A stretch of DNA of 49,004 nucleotides from Candidatus Gastranaerophilales bacterium. GTDB taxonomy: Bacteria > Cyanobacteriota > Vampirovibrionia > Gastranaerophilales > Gastranaerophilaceae. The stretch's first letter is position 1. The number at the start of each line of letters is the position of its first letter. The notes under the pieces were generated by a model. It did no database searches. It saw only the letters and a program-made list of their open reading frames with translations, and had not been told where the DNA came from. The stretch spans positions 1-49,004 of the forward strand of contig JAFTSM010000010.1 in NCBI GenBank assembly GCA_017467305.1. Reading direction: 5' to 3'. The position numbers and the translations under genes were made by a program. Of the stretch, positions 1-8,722 are shown piece after piece.

Positions 1-192
1 GATTGCGAGCAGAGGCTGTAGGGCTTGTGATGAACAAGACCGAAGCCATTTATCGCGAGTAACCAAGCAGGATAGTTAAACTTTTTAGCGAAGCAACATC
101 AGAGCAAGCGTCGCTTAGCTTGCTTTAAGCTGAGCTTAGAAGTTATCTATCCGTAGAACTAGGACGCTATTTTTATTTCATTTGATATATAT
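1..192. other. Noncoding edge region, relatively GC-rich and hairpin-forming
   Basis: No credible coding frame is seen. The stretch is less AT-rich than the genes around it and holds inverted repeats: GGATAG near 72 can pair with CTATCC near 147, and GCTTAGCTT near 112 with a degenerate partner near 125. Its first 70 bases resemble 2201-2275 (shared blocks such as GAGCAGAG-CTG and GCC-TTTAT), suggesting a dispersed intergenic repeat family. It could also be part of a structured RNA cut by the window edge, but I do not recognise one. Confidence 0.4.
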
Positions 193-247
193 TCTGGTTT
201 GTCACGCTTACGCTTGCAAAGACATACTCATAACATTATTTATGTAT
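193..247. repeat. Left copy of a 55-nt inverted intergenic repeat
   Basis: This 55-nt stretch is the reverse complement of 48760-48814 with three mismatches. It sits 6 nt beyond the ftsY stop codon, just as the other copy sits 10 nt beyond the stop of the last gene. Both copies have the same orientation relative to their upstream gene, so the element may act at the 3' end of transcripts or simply tend to insert there. Confidence 0.85.
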
Positions 248-253
248 AGAATG

Positions 254-1240
254 TTATTTTTGCTCAAACAAAGCATCTAAAAAGTCATTAGGGTTAAAAA
301 GTTTTAAATCTTCTAATTTTTCGCCAACACCGATAAGCTTAACTGGTAATTGAAATTCTTTTGCTATTGCTATAATTATTCCACCTTTTGCACTTCCATC
401 CAGTTTTGTAAGTGCAACAGATGTTAGGTTTACTGCTTCAGAAAACAATTTTGCTTGTGATAAACCATTTTGACCAGTATTTGCATCAAGTACAAGCATA
501 CTTTCTTTTAAACAATTTGGTGCTAATTTATCAATAACAGATTTTACTTTGTTTAATTCTTCCATTAAGTTGCGTTTGTTTTGGAGTCTACCAGCTGTAT
601 CAATTAAAAGCACATTGTATTTTTCTGCTTGTGCTTTTTTTATTGCATCATAGACTACTGCTGCAGAGTCTATTCCGTCTTTACGAACAATGTCAACTTG
701 CGCACGTTGAGCCCAAATGTCTAATTGTTCTTCAGCAGCTGCTCTAAAAGTATCACCAGCAGCTAGTAGAACTTTTTTACCAGATAATCTGAAATTATTT
801 GCTAATTTTGCAATTAGTGTAGTTTTTCCAGCACCATTAACACCAGTAATAAAGTAAATATTTAATGTATTTTCATCATAATTTAATTCAGAAGAACCAG
901 CAGTCTTAATGATTGCCTCAAACTCTTCTTTAAGAAATTGTTTGATTTGAGATGGTTTAACCTTAGTTTGTTTTCTAAGTTTGTCAGTGATAGAAGAAGC
1001 TAGACCTACACCCAAATCAGCTTTAATTAGAAGGTCTTCCATATCATCTAGGATGAAATCATCAAATTCTTCTTCTTCCACTACACTAGCAACAACGTTA
1101 TCAATTAAATTTGTTGTTGTGTTTGAAATAGTCTTCTTTAATCCTTCAAAAGAAAAATTCCAAAATGACTTGGAGCTTTCTTGTTTTTGCTCAACAGTTT
1201 CATTATTGGAATTTTCATTTTTTTTGAAAAAACTAAACAT
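254..1240 (-). CDS. ftsY: Signal recognition particle receptor FtsY
   Basis: SRP receptor GTPase that docks SRP-ribosome complexes at the inner membrane for co-translational insertion of membrane proteins. The 328-residue protein has a short acidic N-terminal A region (about 1-55) and a complete NG domain. Visible GTPase motifs are the P-loop GVNGAGKT (133-140), DTFRAAA (163-169), DTAGR (214-218) and TKLDGSAKGG (278-287). The short A region implies membrane contact through an amphipathic helix rather than a membrane segment. The ATG has an AGGA ribosome site. The gene follows nusB by 15 nt, so the two are probably co-transcribed. Confidence 0.97.
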   Translation of the reverse strand: MFSFFKKNENSNNETVEQKQESSKSFWNFSFEGLKKTISNTTTNLIDNVVASVVEEEEFDDFILDDMEDLLIKADLGVGLASSITDKLRKQTKVKPSQIKQFLKEEFEAIIKTAGSSELNYDENTLNIYFITGVNGAGKTTLIAKLANNFRLSGKKVLLAAGDTFRAAAEEQLDIWAQRAQVDIVRKDGIDSAAVVYDAIKKAQAEKYNVLLIDTAGRLQNKRNLMEELNKVKSVIDKLAPNCLKESMLVLDANTGQNGLSQAKLFSEAVNLTSVALTKLDGSAKGGIIIAIAKEFQLPVKLIGVGEKLEDLKLFNPNDFLDALFEQK

Positions 1241-1255
1241 TTTGTTGTCCTAAAG

Positions 1256-1909
1256 TTATTTTAGATTATTTTCAATAACCACTTTGCCTAAAATACCGTT
1301 AACAAATGATGCAGAGTCATCTGTAGAGTATTTTTTAGCAAGTTCAACAGCTTCATCAATAACAACTTTTAAAGGAGCTTCTTTGATGTAAACAAGTTCA
1401 GAAATTGCAATTCTTAGTATGTCTTTATCCATTTTAACTAAACGATTGATATCCCAACCAAAAGCGAATTTTTTAATTTGCTCATCAATTTCAGCTTTAT
1501 TTTCTTTAAATGTGTTTGCGATTTTTACAATATATTCTTTAACGTCAGCATTTTCTTCTAATGCAGCCATTTCTGCAATTTCTAGAGCTAACATTGTTTT
1601 TTCTGCGATGTTCAATAATTCATCTAATTTACCTTGCATATCAGAAGTCATTGGTAATGGAACTGGAATATCAGAAACTTCTAAAGGTCTTTCAAGGTTA
1701 GTTGGGTGATTAGCTTCGTATTCTGTGATAAAATCTTTCATTCCAAGAATAGTTTTAGCAGCTGATTTTAATTCATCCATAGAGTTGTTAGTAAGAGTTC
1801 TAACAGATTTAAGGATAATATCTTGGAAGTCCCATTTATTTGCAGTAATTGTATCTAATTGAGAAAATAATATTAAAGCTAATTCTCTGGCAGCACGTCT
1901 TGCTTGCAT
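1256..1909 (-). CDS. nusB: Transcription antitermination factor NusB
   Basis: NusB binds boxA RNA with S10/NusE and supports rRNA antitermination. The all-helical fold is recognisable: an N-terminal RRAARELALILFSQLD helix and a C-terminal region with DKDILRIAISELVYI, PLKVVIDEAVELAKKYS and FVNGILGKV. At 217 residues it is longer than the usual 130-160; the extra length is a central helical insertion. The start is placed at ATG 1909 because AGAAGGA lies just upstream. A longer reading frame to 2098 would run antisense through the tRNA-Gln gene and adds a non-homologous hydrophobic tail, so I reject it. Likely first gene of a nusB-ftsY operon. Confidence 0.93.
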   Translation of the reverse strand: MQARRAARELALILFSQLDTITANKWDFQDIILKSVRTLTNNSMDELKSAAKTILGMKDFITEYEANHPTNLERPLEVSDIPVPLPMTSDMQGKLDELLNIAEKTMLALEIAEMAALEENADVKEYIVKIANTFKENKAEIDEQIKKFAFGWDINRLVKMDKDILRIAISELVYIKEAPLKVVIDEAVELAKKYSTDDSASFVNGILGKVVIENNLK

Positions 1910-2053
1910 ATTTAATTTCCTTCTATTTTGTCGTGTATGAATATAATTAAGGCATAAAAATAAATAAAAGTATATAAAATATTTCAAAAATTTTGCTTGA
2001 CTTTTAGTTATGCTCTTAATAATATATAAGAGTCGAAAGACAGACAGCCTTGA

Positions 2054-2126
2054 TGGGGCGTCGCCAAGTGGTAAGGCACCTGGTTTTGGTCCAGGCATCT
2101 CGGAGGTTCGAATCCTTCCGCCCCAG
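2054..2126 (+). tRNA. tRNA-Gln (anticodon TTG)
   Basis: Full cloverleaf: acceptor TGGGGCG (2054-2060) pairs with CGCCCCA (2119-2125), the anticodon arm CCTGG/CCAGG encloses loop TTTTGGT with TTG at the anticodon, and the T arm GGAGG/CCTTC encloses TTCGAAT. The discriminator is G. CCA is not encoded. A strong terminator follows directly. No other tRNA is clustered with it. Confidence 0.95.
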
Positions 2127-2297
2127 AATAATAAAAGACCTACTTTTGTAGGTCTTTTTTATTATTCTAAGTTTGGGATGGAAACTATAAATGAGAATCG
2201 TGCGAGTGAGCAGAGACTGAAGTGACGGAGATGGTGAATCTTCGACACGAAATGCCGTTTATTGTAAACGAGCAAGACACTTCCGCCTTAGAATAAT
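2116..2297. repeat. Degenerate duplication of the tRNA-Gln 3' end enclosing about 165 bp
   Basis: TTCCGCCCCAGAATAAT at 2116-2132 (tRNA 3' end plus flank) recurs as TTCCGCCTTAGAATAAT at 2281-2297, 15 of 17 identical. The second copy is also followed by a decayed version of the terminator (AAGAGACC ... GTCTTTTTT, 2299-2323). The layout resembles the attachment-site duplication left by an element that uses a tRNA 3' end. No integrase is encoded between the copies; 2172-2280 holds no gene and resembles the repeat at 1-70. Confidence 0.5.
2125..2168 (+). terminator. Rho-independent terminator of tRNA-Gln
   Basis: AAAAGACCTAC (2133-2143), loop TTTT, then GTAGGTCTTTT with a run of six T. The stem can extend outward because AGAATAAT (2125-2132) pairs with ATTATTCT (2161-2168), so the hairpin reaches into the last bases of the tRNA. 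Confidence 0.85.
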
Positions 2298-2367
2298 TTA
2301 AGAGACCCATTGATGTCTTTTTTATTGCATATGATATAATAATTCTCAGTTTCAATAAAGGATAATT

Positions 2368-2829
2368 ATGATAAAAGTTTTATTTGTTTGTTTAGGCAAT
2401 ATTTGTCGTTCACCTATGGCACATATGGTGTTTCAAAATATGGTGAAGGAAAAAGGGCTTGAAAGTGAATTTGAAATAGATTCTGCTGGTACAGAAGCTT
2501 ATAACGAGATGTGCCATGCTGGTATTCATCGAGGGACTAAAGAAATTTTAAATAGAAAAGGGGTCCCTTTTCAAGAACATTATTCTCGTCGAATTAAAAA
2601 ATCTGACTATGAATATTATGATTATATTATCGCCATGGATGAAGAGAATATTTATGATATTCAAGCTCTTATTGGCAAAGATAAAGATAATAAAATAAAA
2701 AGACTTTTGGATTACACTAACAATCCACGTAATATCAGAGACCCTTGGTATACTGGTAACTTTGATGAAACTTATGATGATGTGATGGAAGGTTGTGAAG
2801 CGTTCTTTAGTTATCTAAATTTATCTTAA
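2368..2829 (+). CDS. Low-molecular-weight protein-tyrosine phosphatase
   Basis: Cytoplasmic cysteine phosphatase removing phosphate from protein tyrosine. In bacteria these enzymes often oppose a BY-kinase that controls polysaccharide export, but none is in this window. The signature loop VCLGNICRSP puts the nucleophile at Cys8 and the phosphate-binding arginine at Arg14. The general acid is Asp125 in DPWY. The length of 153 residues is normal for the family. The start has AAAGGA 6-8 nt upstream. It is a single-gene unit behind the tRNA-Gln region. Its physiological target cannot be read from the context. Confidence 0.93.
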   Translation: MIKVLFVCLGNICRSPMAHMVFQNMVKEKGLESEFEIDSAGTEAYNEMCHAGIHRGTKEILNRKGVPFQEHYSRRIKKSDYEYYDYIIAMDEENIYDIQALIGKDKDNKIKRLLDYTNNPRNIRDPWYTGNFDETYDDVMEGCEAFFSYLNLS

Positions 2830-2925
2830 AATTATTGATATTTTACGGTTTTTTGTGCAATAATTTTTTCGAGAATATAAGGGGTTTCTTATAGAACATA
2901 GTCGAAATTGGAAGAAGGTACGTGT

Positions 2926-3897
2926 ATGAGAATTGGTATTTTAGGTTATGGCAATTTAGGTAGAGGCGTTGAATATTCTATTAAACAAAATCCAGATATG
3001 GAATTAGTTGCAGTATTCACGAGAAGAAATCCTGCTGATTTAAAAATAAACTCAAACGCAAAAGTTGTTGCTATAGAAGAAATTGAACAATGGCAAGATA
3101 AAATTGATGTTTTAATCCTTTGTGGTGGTAGTGCAACAGATTTACCTGTGCAAACTCCTAAATATGCAAAAATGTTTAATGTTATAGATAGCTATGATAA
3201 CCATAAACAAATTCCTACTCATTTTGAAAATGTAGATGAAGCTGCAAAAGAAGGCAATAAATTGGCTTTAATTTCTGCTGGTTGGGATCCGGGTTTATTT
3301 TCTTTAAATAGATTATATGCAAATGCTATTTTGCCTGAAGGAAAGGATTATACATTCTGGGGCAAAGGTATTAGTCAAGGTCATAGTGATGCTATAAGAA
3401 GAATAGAAGGCGTTAAAAATGCTAAACAATATACTATTCCAGTAGAAGAAGCGCTTCAATCTGTAAGAAATTCTGAAAATCCAACTTTCACAGCAAGACA
3501 AATGCACACAAGAGAATGTTTTGTTGTTGTGGATGAAGGTGCAGATAAAGCAAGGATTGAACAAGAAATAAAAACAATGCCAAACTACTTTGAACCTTAT
3601 GATACAACTGTTTATTTTATTACAGAGGAAGAATTAAATGAAAAACACGGTGGAATTCCTCATGGTGGTTTTGTTATAAGAACTGGTAAAACTGCCGGTG
3701 ATAAAAACCACGTTATTGAGTATTCTTTAAAACTTGATTCTAATCCAGAATTTACATCAAGTGTTCTTGTTTCATATGCAAGAGCTATTTATAGACTTTC
3801 AAAAGAAGGTCAAACTGGCTGTAAAACTGTTTTTGATATTGCACCAAAATATATAATTTCAAAATCTGATGAAGAACTTAGAAAAACTATGTTATAG
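2926..3897 (+). CDS. ddh: meso-Diaminopimelate D-dehydrogenase
   Basis: NADPH-dependent enzyme (EC 1.4.1.16) that aminates L-2-amino-6-oxopimelate (tetrahydrodipicolinate) to meso-diaminopimelate in one step, supplying lysine and the peptidoglycan crosslinking residue. The 323-residue product begins with a Rossmann motif (MRIGILGYGNLGRG) and keeps family stretches such as SAGWDPGLFSLNRLYANAI, GKGISQGHSDAIRRIEGV and PHGGFV. ATG 2926 is preferred because GAAGAAGG lies at the right spacing; a TTG six codons earlier lies upstream of that site. A strong terminator follows, so it appears to be transcribed alone. This is the shortcut route to DAP instead of the succinylase or acetylase routes. Confidence 0.93.
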   Translation: MRIGILGYGNLGRGVEYSIKQNPDMELVAVFTRRNPADLKINSNAKVVAIEEIEQWQDKIDVLILCGGSATDLPVQTPKYAKMFNVIDSYDNHKQIPTHFENVDEAAKEGNKLALISAGWDPGLFSLNRLYANAILPEGKDYTFWGKGISQGHSDAIRRIEGVKNAKQYTIPVEEALQSVRNSENPTFTARQMHTRECFVVVDEGADKARIEQEIKTMPNYFEPYDTTVYFITEEELNEKHGGIPHGGFVIRTGKTAGDKNHVIEYSLKLDSNPEFTSSVLVSYARAIYRLSKEGQTGCKTVFDIAPKYIISKSDEELRKTML

Positions 3898-3913
3898 ATT
3901 TTTGAATAAATAC

Positions 3914-3949
3914 AAAAAGACAGAAAATTTAAGTTTTCTGTCTTTTTTT
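3914..3949 (+). terminator. Terminator after ddh
   Basis: Stem AAAGACAGAAAA (3916-3927) with TTTTCTGTCTTT (3934-3945), short AT loop, then a T run. It starts 17 nt after the ddh stop. Confidence 0.9.
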
Positions 3950-4027
3950 GTTAAAAAATATTAAAGAGAATTCTATAATAAGCAATTTTTATTATTCATA
4001 CTTCTATCTAAAGTAGAAGGTATAGTA

Positions 4028-6085
4028 ATGAAAATTTTTCATAATCACAATAGCAATAAATTTTCAATGAAGGCAAAGTTATCATCGACTACTGCCTCTA
4101 CAACTGCATCAACTACAGCATCTACGACAGCTTCAACAACAGCATCAACTCAAGGTTTAGATGATAATCATTTATTTTTGCCTTTTACTACATTTATAGC
4201 CTCTAATAATTTAATAAATCAATCTTATGAAAATTTATATACTCAAGTTACACCTCAAAATTCTGCTCTTCCTAAAATAAAAGATGTTGATAATAAAAGT
4301 ATTGTTGAACAAAAAAATGAAGATTGTATTGAAAAATTTTCTGAAAAAATAGATAAAATAAAAGATGATAATCCAAGTAAATTGATTTCTTCTTTAGATG
4401 AGATTCCAAGATACAAAAAAAATCTTTTCAAATCAATTTTTGGTGCATTGAGTATTTTTTCATTTGTTGCTCTTTCTAAAAAGAAAAAATCTTTGAGTAA
4501 ATTTAATCATAAAGATTTAAAATTTTTATTAAAAAAAGGCTGTAAAAAGAAAGACAATTTATTTTCTAGTTTTCCTTCTCCACCGCCATTAGTTCCACCT
4601 CAATCGAATACGTTATTCCAAAATACATCTAATGATTTGCCAGATATTTTTGATGTAAATACTGGTAATAGACCTATTAGAAGGATGTTAAATGGAATCA
4701 ATAGAGGTGTTATTAACTATCCTAGAAGTCTTGATGTGCTGCGATTACTAAATCTTTTGTCGTTTGGTATTTTGTTTTTAAATCTTGAGGAAAAGGTAAA
4801 AGTAAAGTATGAAGAAAAAATTCTATCAAAATTTAATTTGGCAAAAAATAATTCAATAGAAACATATTCACAAAATTATATTAAAGAATGTGAAAAAATA
4901 GGTATTCCTAAAGACTTAAGACCAACTATTGAAATACAAGTTGAAGATAAAATAATAAAGATAAATAAAGATGGTTCTTTTGTCGAAAATAAAACAAATA
5001 GTGAAACAAAATTTTCAAAAGGAGATAAGGGCTTTTATGACTCTGTCGCTCATATTATTAAAATAAATGGTGATAATGAAGATAATGATATAAATGAAAC
5101 CATTAGCCACGAATTACATCATGCACAAGAATGTATATTGAGAAATAGTATTCCACAACAAGAAAAAGATGCTCTTTTAAAAGAAGTTTTGTTAGATAGA
5201 ATACAAACTGGTGATAATATCGTCGTTATTGCTGATAAAAATTATGAATCAAACAATGCTCTTAAATTTTCATCGCCGATTATGTCTCAAAAAATGAAGA
5301 GTGATTATTTCTCTTTTGCTAAAAAACATTTATTTAAAGAAAATGATTCTTTATTAAATAATTTGAGTGAATATTACAATTTAAAATATTGTAGAAAAAA
5401 AGCTTCATTAACTGATAAAGAGAAAAAAGATTTAGCAAATATAGAAAAACAGATAACAGAACCATTAGTTGATTTAACCCAAATTGCTAAAAAATATAAT
5501 GAAAAAGATTTAAAAAAATTATTAGCGTACGCTATTTGTTTGGAAACAAGGTATCAATATTATAAAACTCCAGAACTGCAAGCATTGAACGATAAAATGC
5601 CAGTTTCTACTTCTTCTGATGAAGATGAAATTAAAAAATCAATAAGTGCTAATATAGATGCTTCTGAAGGTATTCTGATTTTTTCTTCTGCAAAAGAAAA
5701 ATATGATAATTCATCAGTCTTATACAAAATGTTCCATAGGAATCCTCAAAAAAGTGTTTTAGCTAAAGGATATGAATTTAGTAAAGAAGAAGTTGAGGCG
5801 AGGATATCATCGTGGAAACATTTATTGCAAAATTTGGACGATAATACAAATAAATATTTTGAAGTAATTAATACGAATAACAAAAAGACTGAAAAAGAAA
5901 AACAGTCAGCGATAAAAATATTAAATAGGGCTAAAAAAAATAAAACTAAATATTATCAAACTCAGATTAAAAGAGAAGAAAAAGAATATGCTAAATTCAA
6001 ATCTTATTTGGAATTTAGAAATTCTCCGTGTTTGCGTACATATTTAAACTATATGCAAAAGTCAATTGTTGCAGGACTCTTATAA
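4028..6085 (+). CDS. Unknown large protein with HExxH motif and STTA repeats
   Basis: I do not recognise the family. The 685-residue protein starts with a basic segment, then five perfect TTAS tetrapeptides (about residues 20-41) written with varied codons. Two hydrophobic stretches follow: about 136-150, next to a KKKK cluster, and about 236-252. Between them is a Pro-rich patch (SPPPLVPP, 184-191). Residues 361-365 are HELHH within ISHELHHAQE, a zinc-metallopeptidase-type HExxH. The C-terminal half is charged and helical (for example 560-650). A role as a membrane-associated metalloprotease is possible but rests on that motif alone. The ATG has AGAAGG upstream. The frameshifted gene behind it may belong to the same unit. 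Confidence 0.6.
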   Translation: MKIFHNHNSNKFSMKAKLSSTTASTTASTTASTTASTTASTQGLDDNHLFLPFTTFIASNNLINQSYENLYTQVTPQNSALPKIKDVDNKSIVEQKNEDCIEKFSEKIDKIKDDNPSKLISSLDEIPRYKKNLFKSIFGALSIFSFVALSKKKKSLSKFNHKDLKFLLKKGCKKKDNLFSSFPSPPPLVPPQSNTLFQNTSNDLPDIFDVNTGNRPIRRMLNGINRGVINYPRSLDVLRLLNLLSFGILFLNLEEKVKVKYEEKILSKFNLAKNNSIETYSQNYIKECEKIGIPKDLRPTIEIQVEDKIIKINKDGSFVENKTNSETKFSKGDKGFYDSVAHIIKINGDNEDNDINETISHELHHAQECILRNSIPQQEKDALLKEVLLDRIQTGDNIVVIADKNYESNNALKFSSPIMSQKMKSDYFSFAKKHLFKENDSLLNNLSEYYNLKYCRKKASLTDKEKKDLANIEKQITEPLVDLTQIAKKYNEKDLKKLLAYAICLETRYQYYKTPELQALNDKMPVSTSSDEDEIKKSISANIDASEGILIFSSAKEKYDNSSVLYKMFHRNPQKSVLAKGYEFSKEEVEARISSWKHLLQNLDDNTNKYFEVINTNNKKTEKEKQSAIKILNRAKKNKTKYYQTQIKREEKEYAKFKSYLEFRNSPCLRTYLNYMQKSIVAGLL

Positions 6086-6140
6086 ATTAAATTAGTGATT
6101 ATCATTAAATAAATATTGTAATAAGTAAAGGAATAAGTGA

Positions 6141-7187
6141 ATGAAAATTAATGGAATTTCAGCTAAGGTTAACATCCCTAAAAAATTGATTTAGAATTAC
6201 CGAAAATTGATAAGGAAAAAGTTGTAAATGTTGGGAAAAAGGCGTTAACTGGTTTAAGCTGTTTAGCAGCAGTTGGTTATTATTTAGTAGCTAATTCAAT
6301 ACAAAATAAACCAAGTGAAGAAGATACAACACCTATAGATAAATCTGATAAAACTGATAAGCCAGATGATTCAGATAAGTCAGATGATATAGATAAGCCA
6401 GATGCTCCTTCTTCTGGTGATATTTCTGGACCAGATGGTGATTTTGGTGGTCATGGTCGTGACAAAATCAACCCTGGTTATGACGGAAAAACAAAGGTGT
6501 TGTTAGCGTTAACAACAGATGGTCGATGTGTAGAAATATATCAGTTATCAGATGGGCGTTTGATTTCTCCTGCAGATTATCATTTTCCAGGGGGGGAAAA
6601 GCCTTAATGAACTCGCATATGACCCTAAAAATCCATATGGATTTAGTGGATGTGCGATATCAAGCGTGAATACGTCATATTCTAGACATATTGAGACGGA
6701 TTTCTCATCTTCTGAAAGTGATACTTATCGTGATGTGTTATATAAAAAATATCAAATGAAGGTTACTGAAGCATTAGGAACTTTAGAGGGTGCTGAAGAA
6801 ATTTTTGAAAAAATAAATAAACCAGAAAATAAAGATATTTACGATGCTTTGTATACTCCAGATAAATATAATAATTCTGGGGTTATACAAGTAGTTACAG
6901 ACCTTACTCCAGAAGGTTCTTTGTTAAATTTACTTTGTCGTAATTTGATGTATTCATATAGAACACTCGATGGTTATTTTGCTTCTATAGAATCATCACC
7001 ATTATCAGAAATGATAATTTCTAGAATGACTGATAAGCTTGAAAAAATTGCAGCAAAAGATTCAAATCATTCTTGTTCTCAAGTTCAGAAAGAAGAAGTA
7101 GATGAAACAGAAGAATATGAAGAATACATAAGTAGAGAAGAATTATATAGAGAACAAGAACAACAAAGACAGTATGTTTTTGCGTAG
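6141..7187 (+). pseudogene. Frameshifted unknown gene (two homopolymer indels)
   Basis: Three frames join into one protein of about 348 residues. From ATG 6141 the frame runs MKINGISAKVNIPKK and then stops at 6192. Restoring one A in the A6 run 6180-6185 leads into a frame that is open to about 6600. Removing one G from the G7 run 6590-6596 leads into the last frame, which ends at 7187. The reconstructed product has a possible membrane segment (ALTGLSCLAAVGYYLVA), an Asp/Lys/Pro-rich linker (KPDDSDKSDD), a Gly-rich piece and a charged C-terminus rich in Glu/Gln. Function is unknown. The cause may be sequencing error, gene decay or phase variation. Confidence 0.7.
6590..6596. repeat. G7 homopolymer inside the frameshifted gene
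   Basis: Seven consecutive G are exceptional in this AT-rich sequence. Six G would join the upstream reading frame to the downstream one, so the tract sits exactly at the second frameshift. Confidence 0.8.
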
Positions 7188-7265
7188 GAGTTTATAAGTT
7201 AACTTCTGATTATAAACAATTATCAATGAAAGAAAGAAACAAGAATTTATAATATATATGCAAGA

Positions 7266-8699
7266 TTAATTGATGTTTGTTGCTATTTCTTCTTCAATTA
7301 TATCTTTAATTTTGAAAATTTGTTCAAGTGTTTTCTTTTGTGTATCAAAGAACATTGGTGTTTTATTTGTCTCTTTATCGTTGAAGAAGGTTTGTGCATG
7401 GTGTAACATCAATGCGTAAGAACGTGCATTTGATGAAGCTTTTGCTATAACGTTGTCATCTTTATCTAGTAACTCTACGTGTTTGTTAAAGTCATCGATT
7501 GTAATTTTTATTTTTTGTTGATTTTTACCAACAATAACTATGTTGTTAGAACGTTCTTTTTCATATTGTGCAACAGAAATATCAATAGGGATTTTACCAT
7601 TTACTTCGCCGAGTATAGTTACTTTGTCCTCAGCCTCACCATCTTTAAGTGGTCTGTATTTCCCTCTTTCCATTTTTGGTATGTGTGGTAGAGGTTTTTC
7701 TCTATGTGGATTATACTTTTTGCTTAAATGACAAGGATATTCTTCAGCAGTTACTGCATCGATATCAGTTAACTCTAAGCCCATTAAGTTTAATAAGTTA
7801 GAAGCGTGTACTTGTAAATCAAGCAGAACGCCGCCACCCTTTTCTTTAGACCATAGCCATTGTCTGTCTAGAATATCATCTGCACCTTGTTCTGTAAAGT
7901 TACATTGGATAGATGCAATTTCATCTTCTTTAAAGAAAGGAATGGCTGTATCAATAGATTTTGTGAATTTATTGCCATCGCTATTATCAAAATCAATATT
8001 AACAGATTCTTTGTAAGGCATTGGAACGCCCATTAATCTTAAGCCTGCAATTTGACCAAAATAGAAATAGTCACCAAAATAAAGTGGTGTTTTTGATTTT
8101 TTTACTGTTTTTTCTAATTCTTTTAATTCTTCTCTGTTTATACACATAGGTTTTTCTACGTATATACCATCTAACGTTCCTCTTTCAGAGAGTTCTTTTA
8201 CTTGCTTTGCGTGGAATATATTCGGTGAAAATATTATTGCAGAGCCATCTTTTACATCTTCATAATCTTGTACTGTTGTGTAACCTTTAGGAGGAACATC
8301 TCCATTAGAAAATTTAGGGTCAAAAACTTGGATGTTTTCTCTGTCGCCAAAATAAGAATCTAAAACATCATCAATGTGGAAGAAGTTAGAAAAAATTGAG
8401 CCAGCACCAACAATGTTTGTTTTTTTATCAGCAAAACAATTTGCAAAACTACTTGGGATTGCATCAAATTTATCTTTTTCATTAAATTTATATAGTGGTG
8501 ATTTGCTTTGTTTTTTTAGTGCGGATATCGTGCTTTGAGTGCTTTTCCCTGTGAATGAGGGAAAAACACTTATAGCTGAATTATAATTTGGCAATTCGTA
8601 GTTTGTCTTTATTTGTGGTGAAAGAGAGTTTTTTTGTTTTGGCTTACTCTCTATACTTACAATACTAGGATTGATAAATATAGAATTTATAATTTTCAT
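7266..8699 (-). CDS. Gfo/Idh/MocA-family oxidoreductase with N-terminal extension
   Basis: NAD(P)-dependent sugar or cyclitol dehydrogenase-like protein of 477 residues. The Rossmann strand NIVGAGSIFSNFF is at about 95-107 and the family motif EKP at 182-184 (YVEKPM); the lysine of EKP is the usual catalytic residue. WSKEKGGGVLLDLQVHASNL matches the C-terminal alpha/beta domain, where GG.LLD.G.H is typical. The first 70 residues are not part of the enzyme fold and include PSFTGK at 47-52, the short motif shared with several neighbours. The substrate cannot be predicted. It lies 23 nt downstream of malQ on the same strand, so co-transcription is likely. Confidence 0.75.
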   Translation of the reverse strand: MKIINSIFINPSIVSIESKPKQKNSLSPQIKTNYELPNYNSAISVFPSFTGKSTQSTISALKKQSKSPLYKFNEKDKFDAIPSSFANCFADKKTNIVGAGSIFSNFFHIDDVLDSYFGDRENIQVFDPKFSNGDVPPKGYTTVQDYEDVKDGSAIIFSPNIFHAKQVKELSERGTLDGIYVEKPMCINREELKELEKTVKKSKTPLYFGDYFYFGQIAGLRLMGVPMPYKESVNIDFDNSDGNKFTKSIDTAIPFFKEDEIASIQCNFTEQGADDILDRQWLWSKEKGGGVLLDLQVHASNLLNLMGLELTDIDAVTAEEYPCHLSKKYNPHREKPLPHIPKMERGKYRPLKDGEAEDKVTILGEVNGKIPIDISVAQYEKERSNNIVIVGKNQQKIKITIDDFNKHVELLDKDDNVIAKASSNARSYALMLHHAQTFFNDKETNKTPMFFDTQKKTLEQIFKIKDIIEEEIATNIN

Positions 8700-8722
8700 T
8701 TTTTGTACTTTCTTGTTAGTTA

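Noticed and set aside
1910-2098. N-terminal extension of NusB
   Set aside because: It would read antisense through the tRNA-Gln gene and lacks NusB similarity; a good ribosome site precedes ATG 1909.
2010-2225. Plus-strand open frame over the tRNA-Gln
   Set aside because: It covers the tRNA and its terminator and has no ribosome site or recognisable product.
2172-2280. A second, decayed tRNA between the duplicated 3' ends
   Set aside because: No D arm, anticodon arm or T arm can be folded; only the last bases of the tRNA are repeated.
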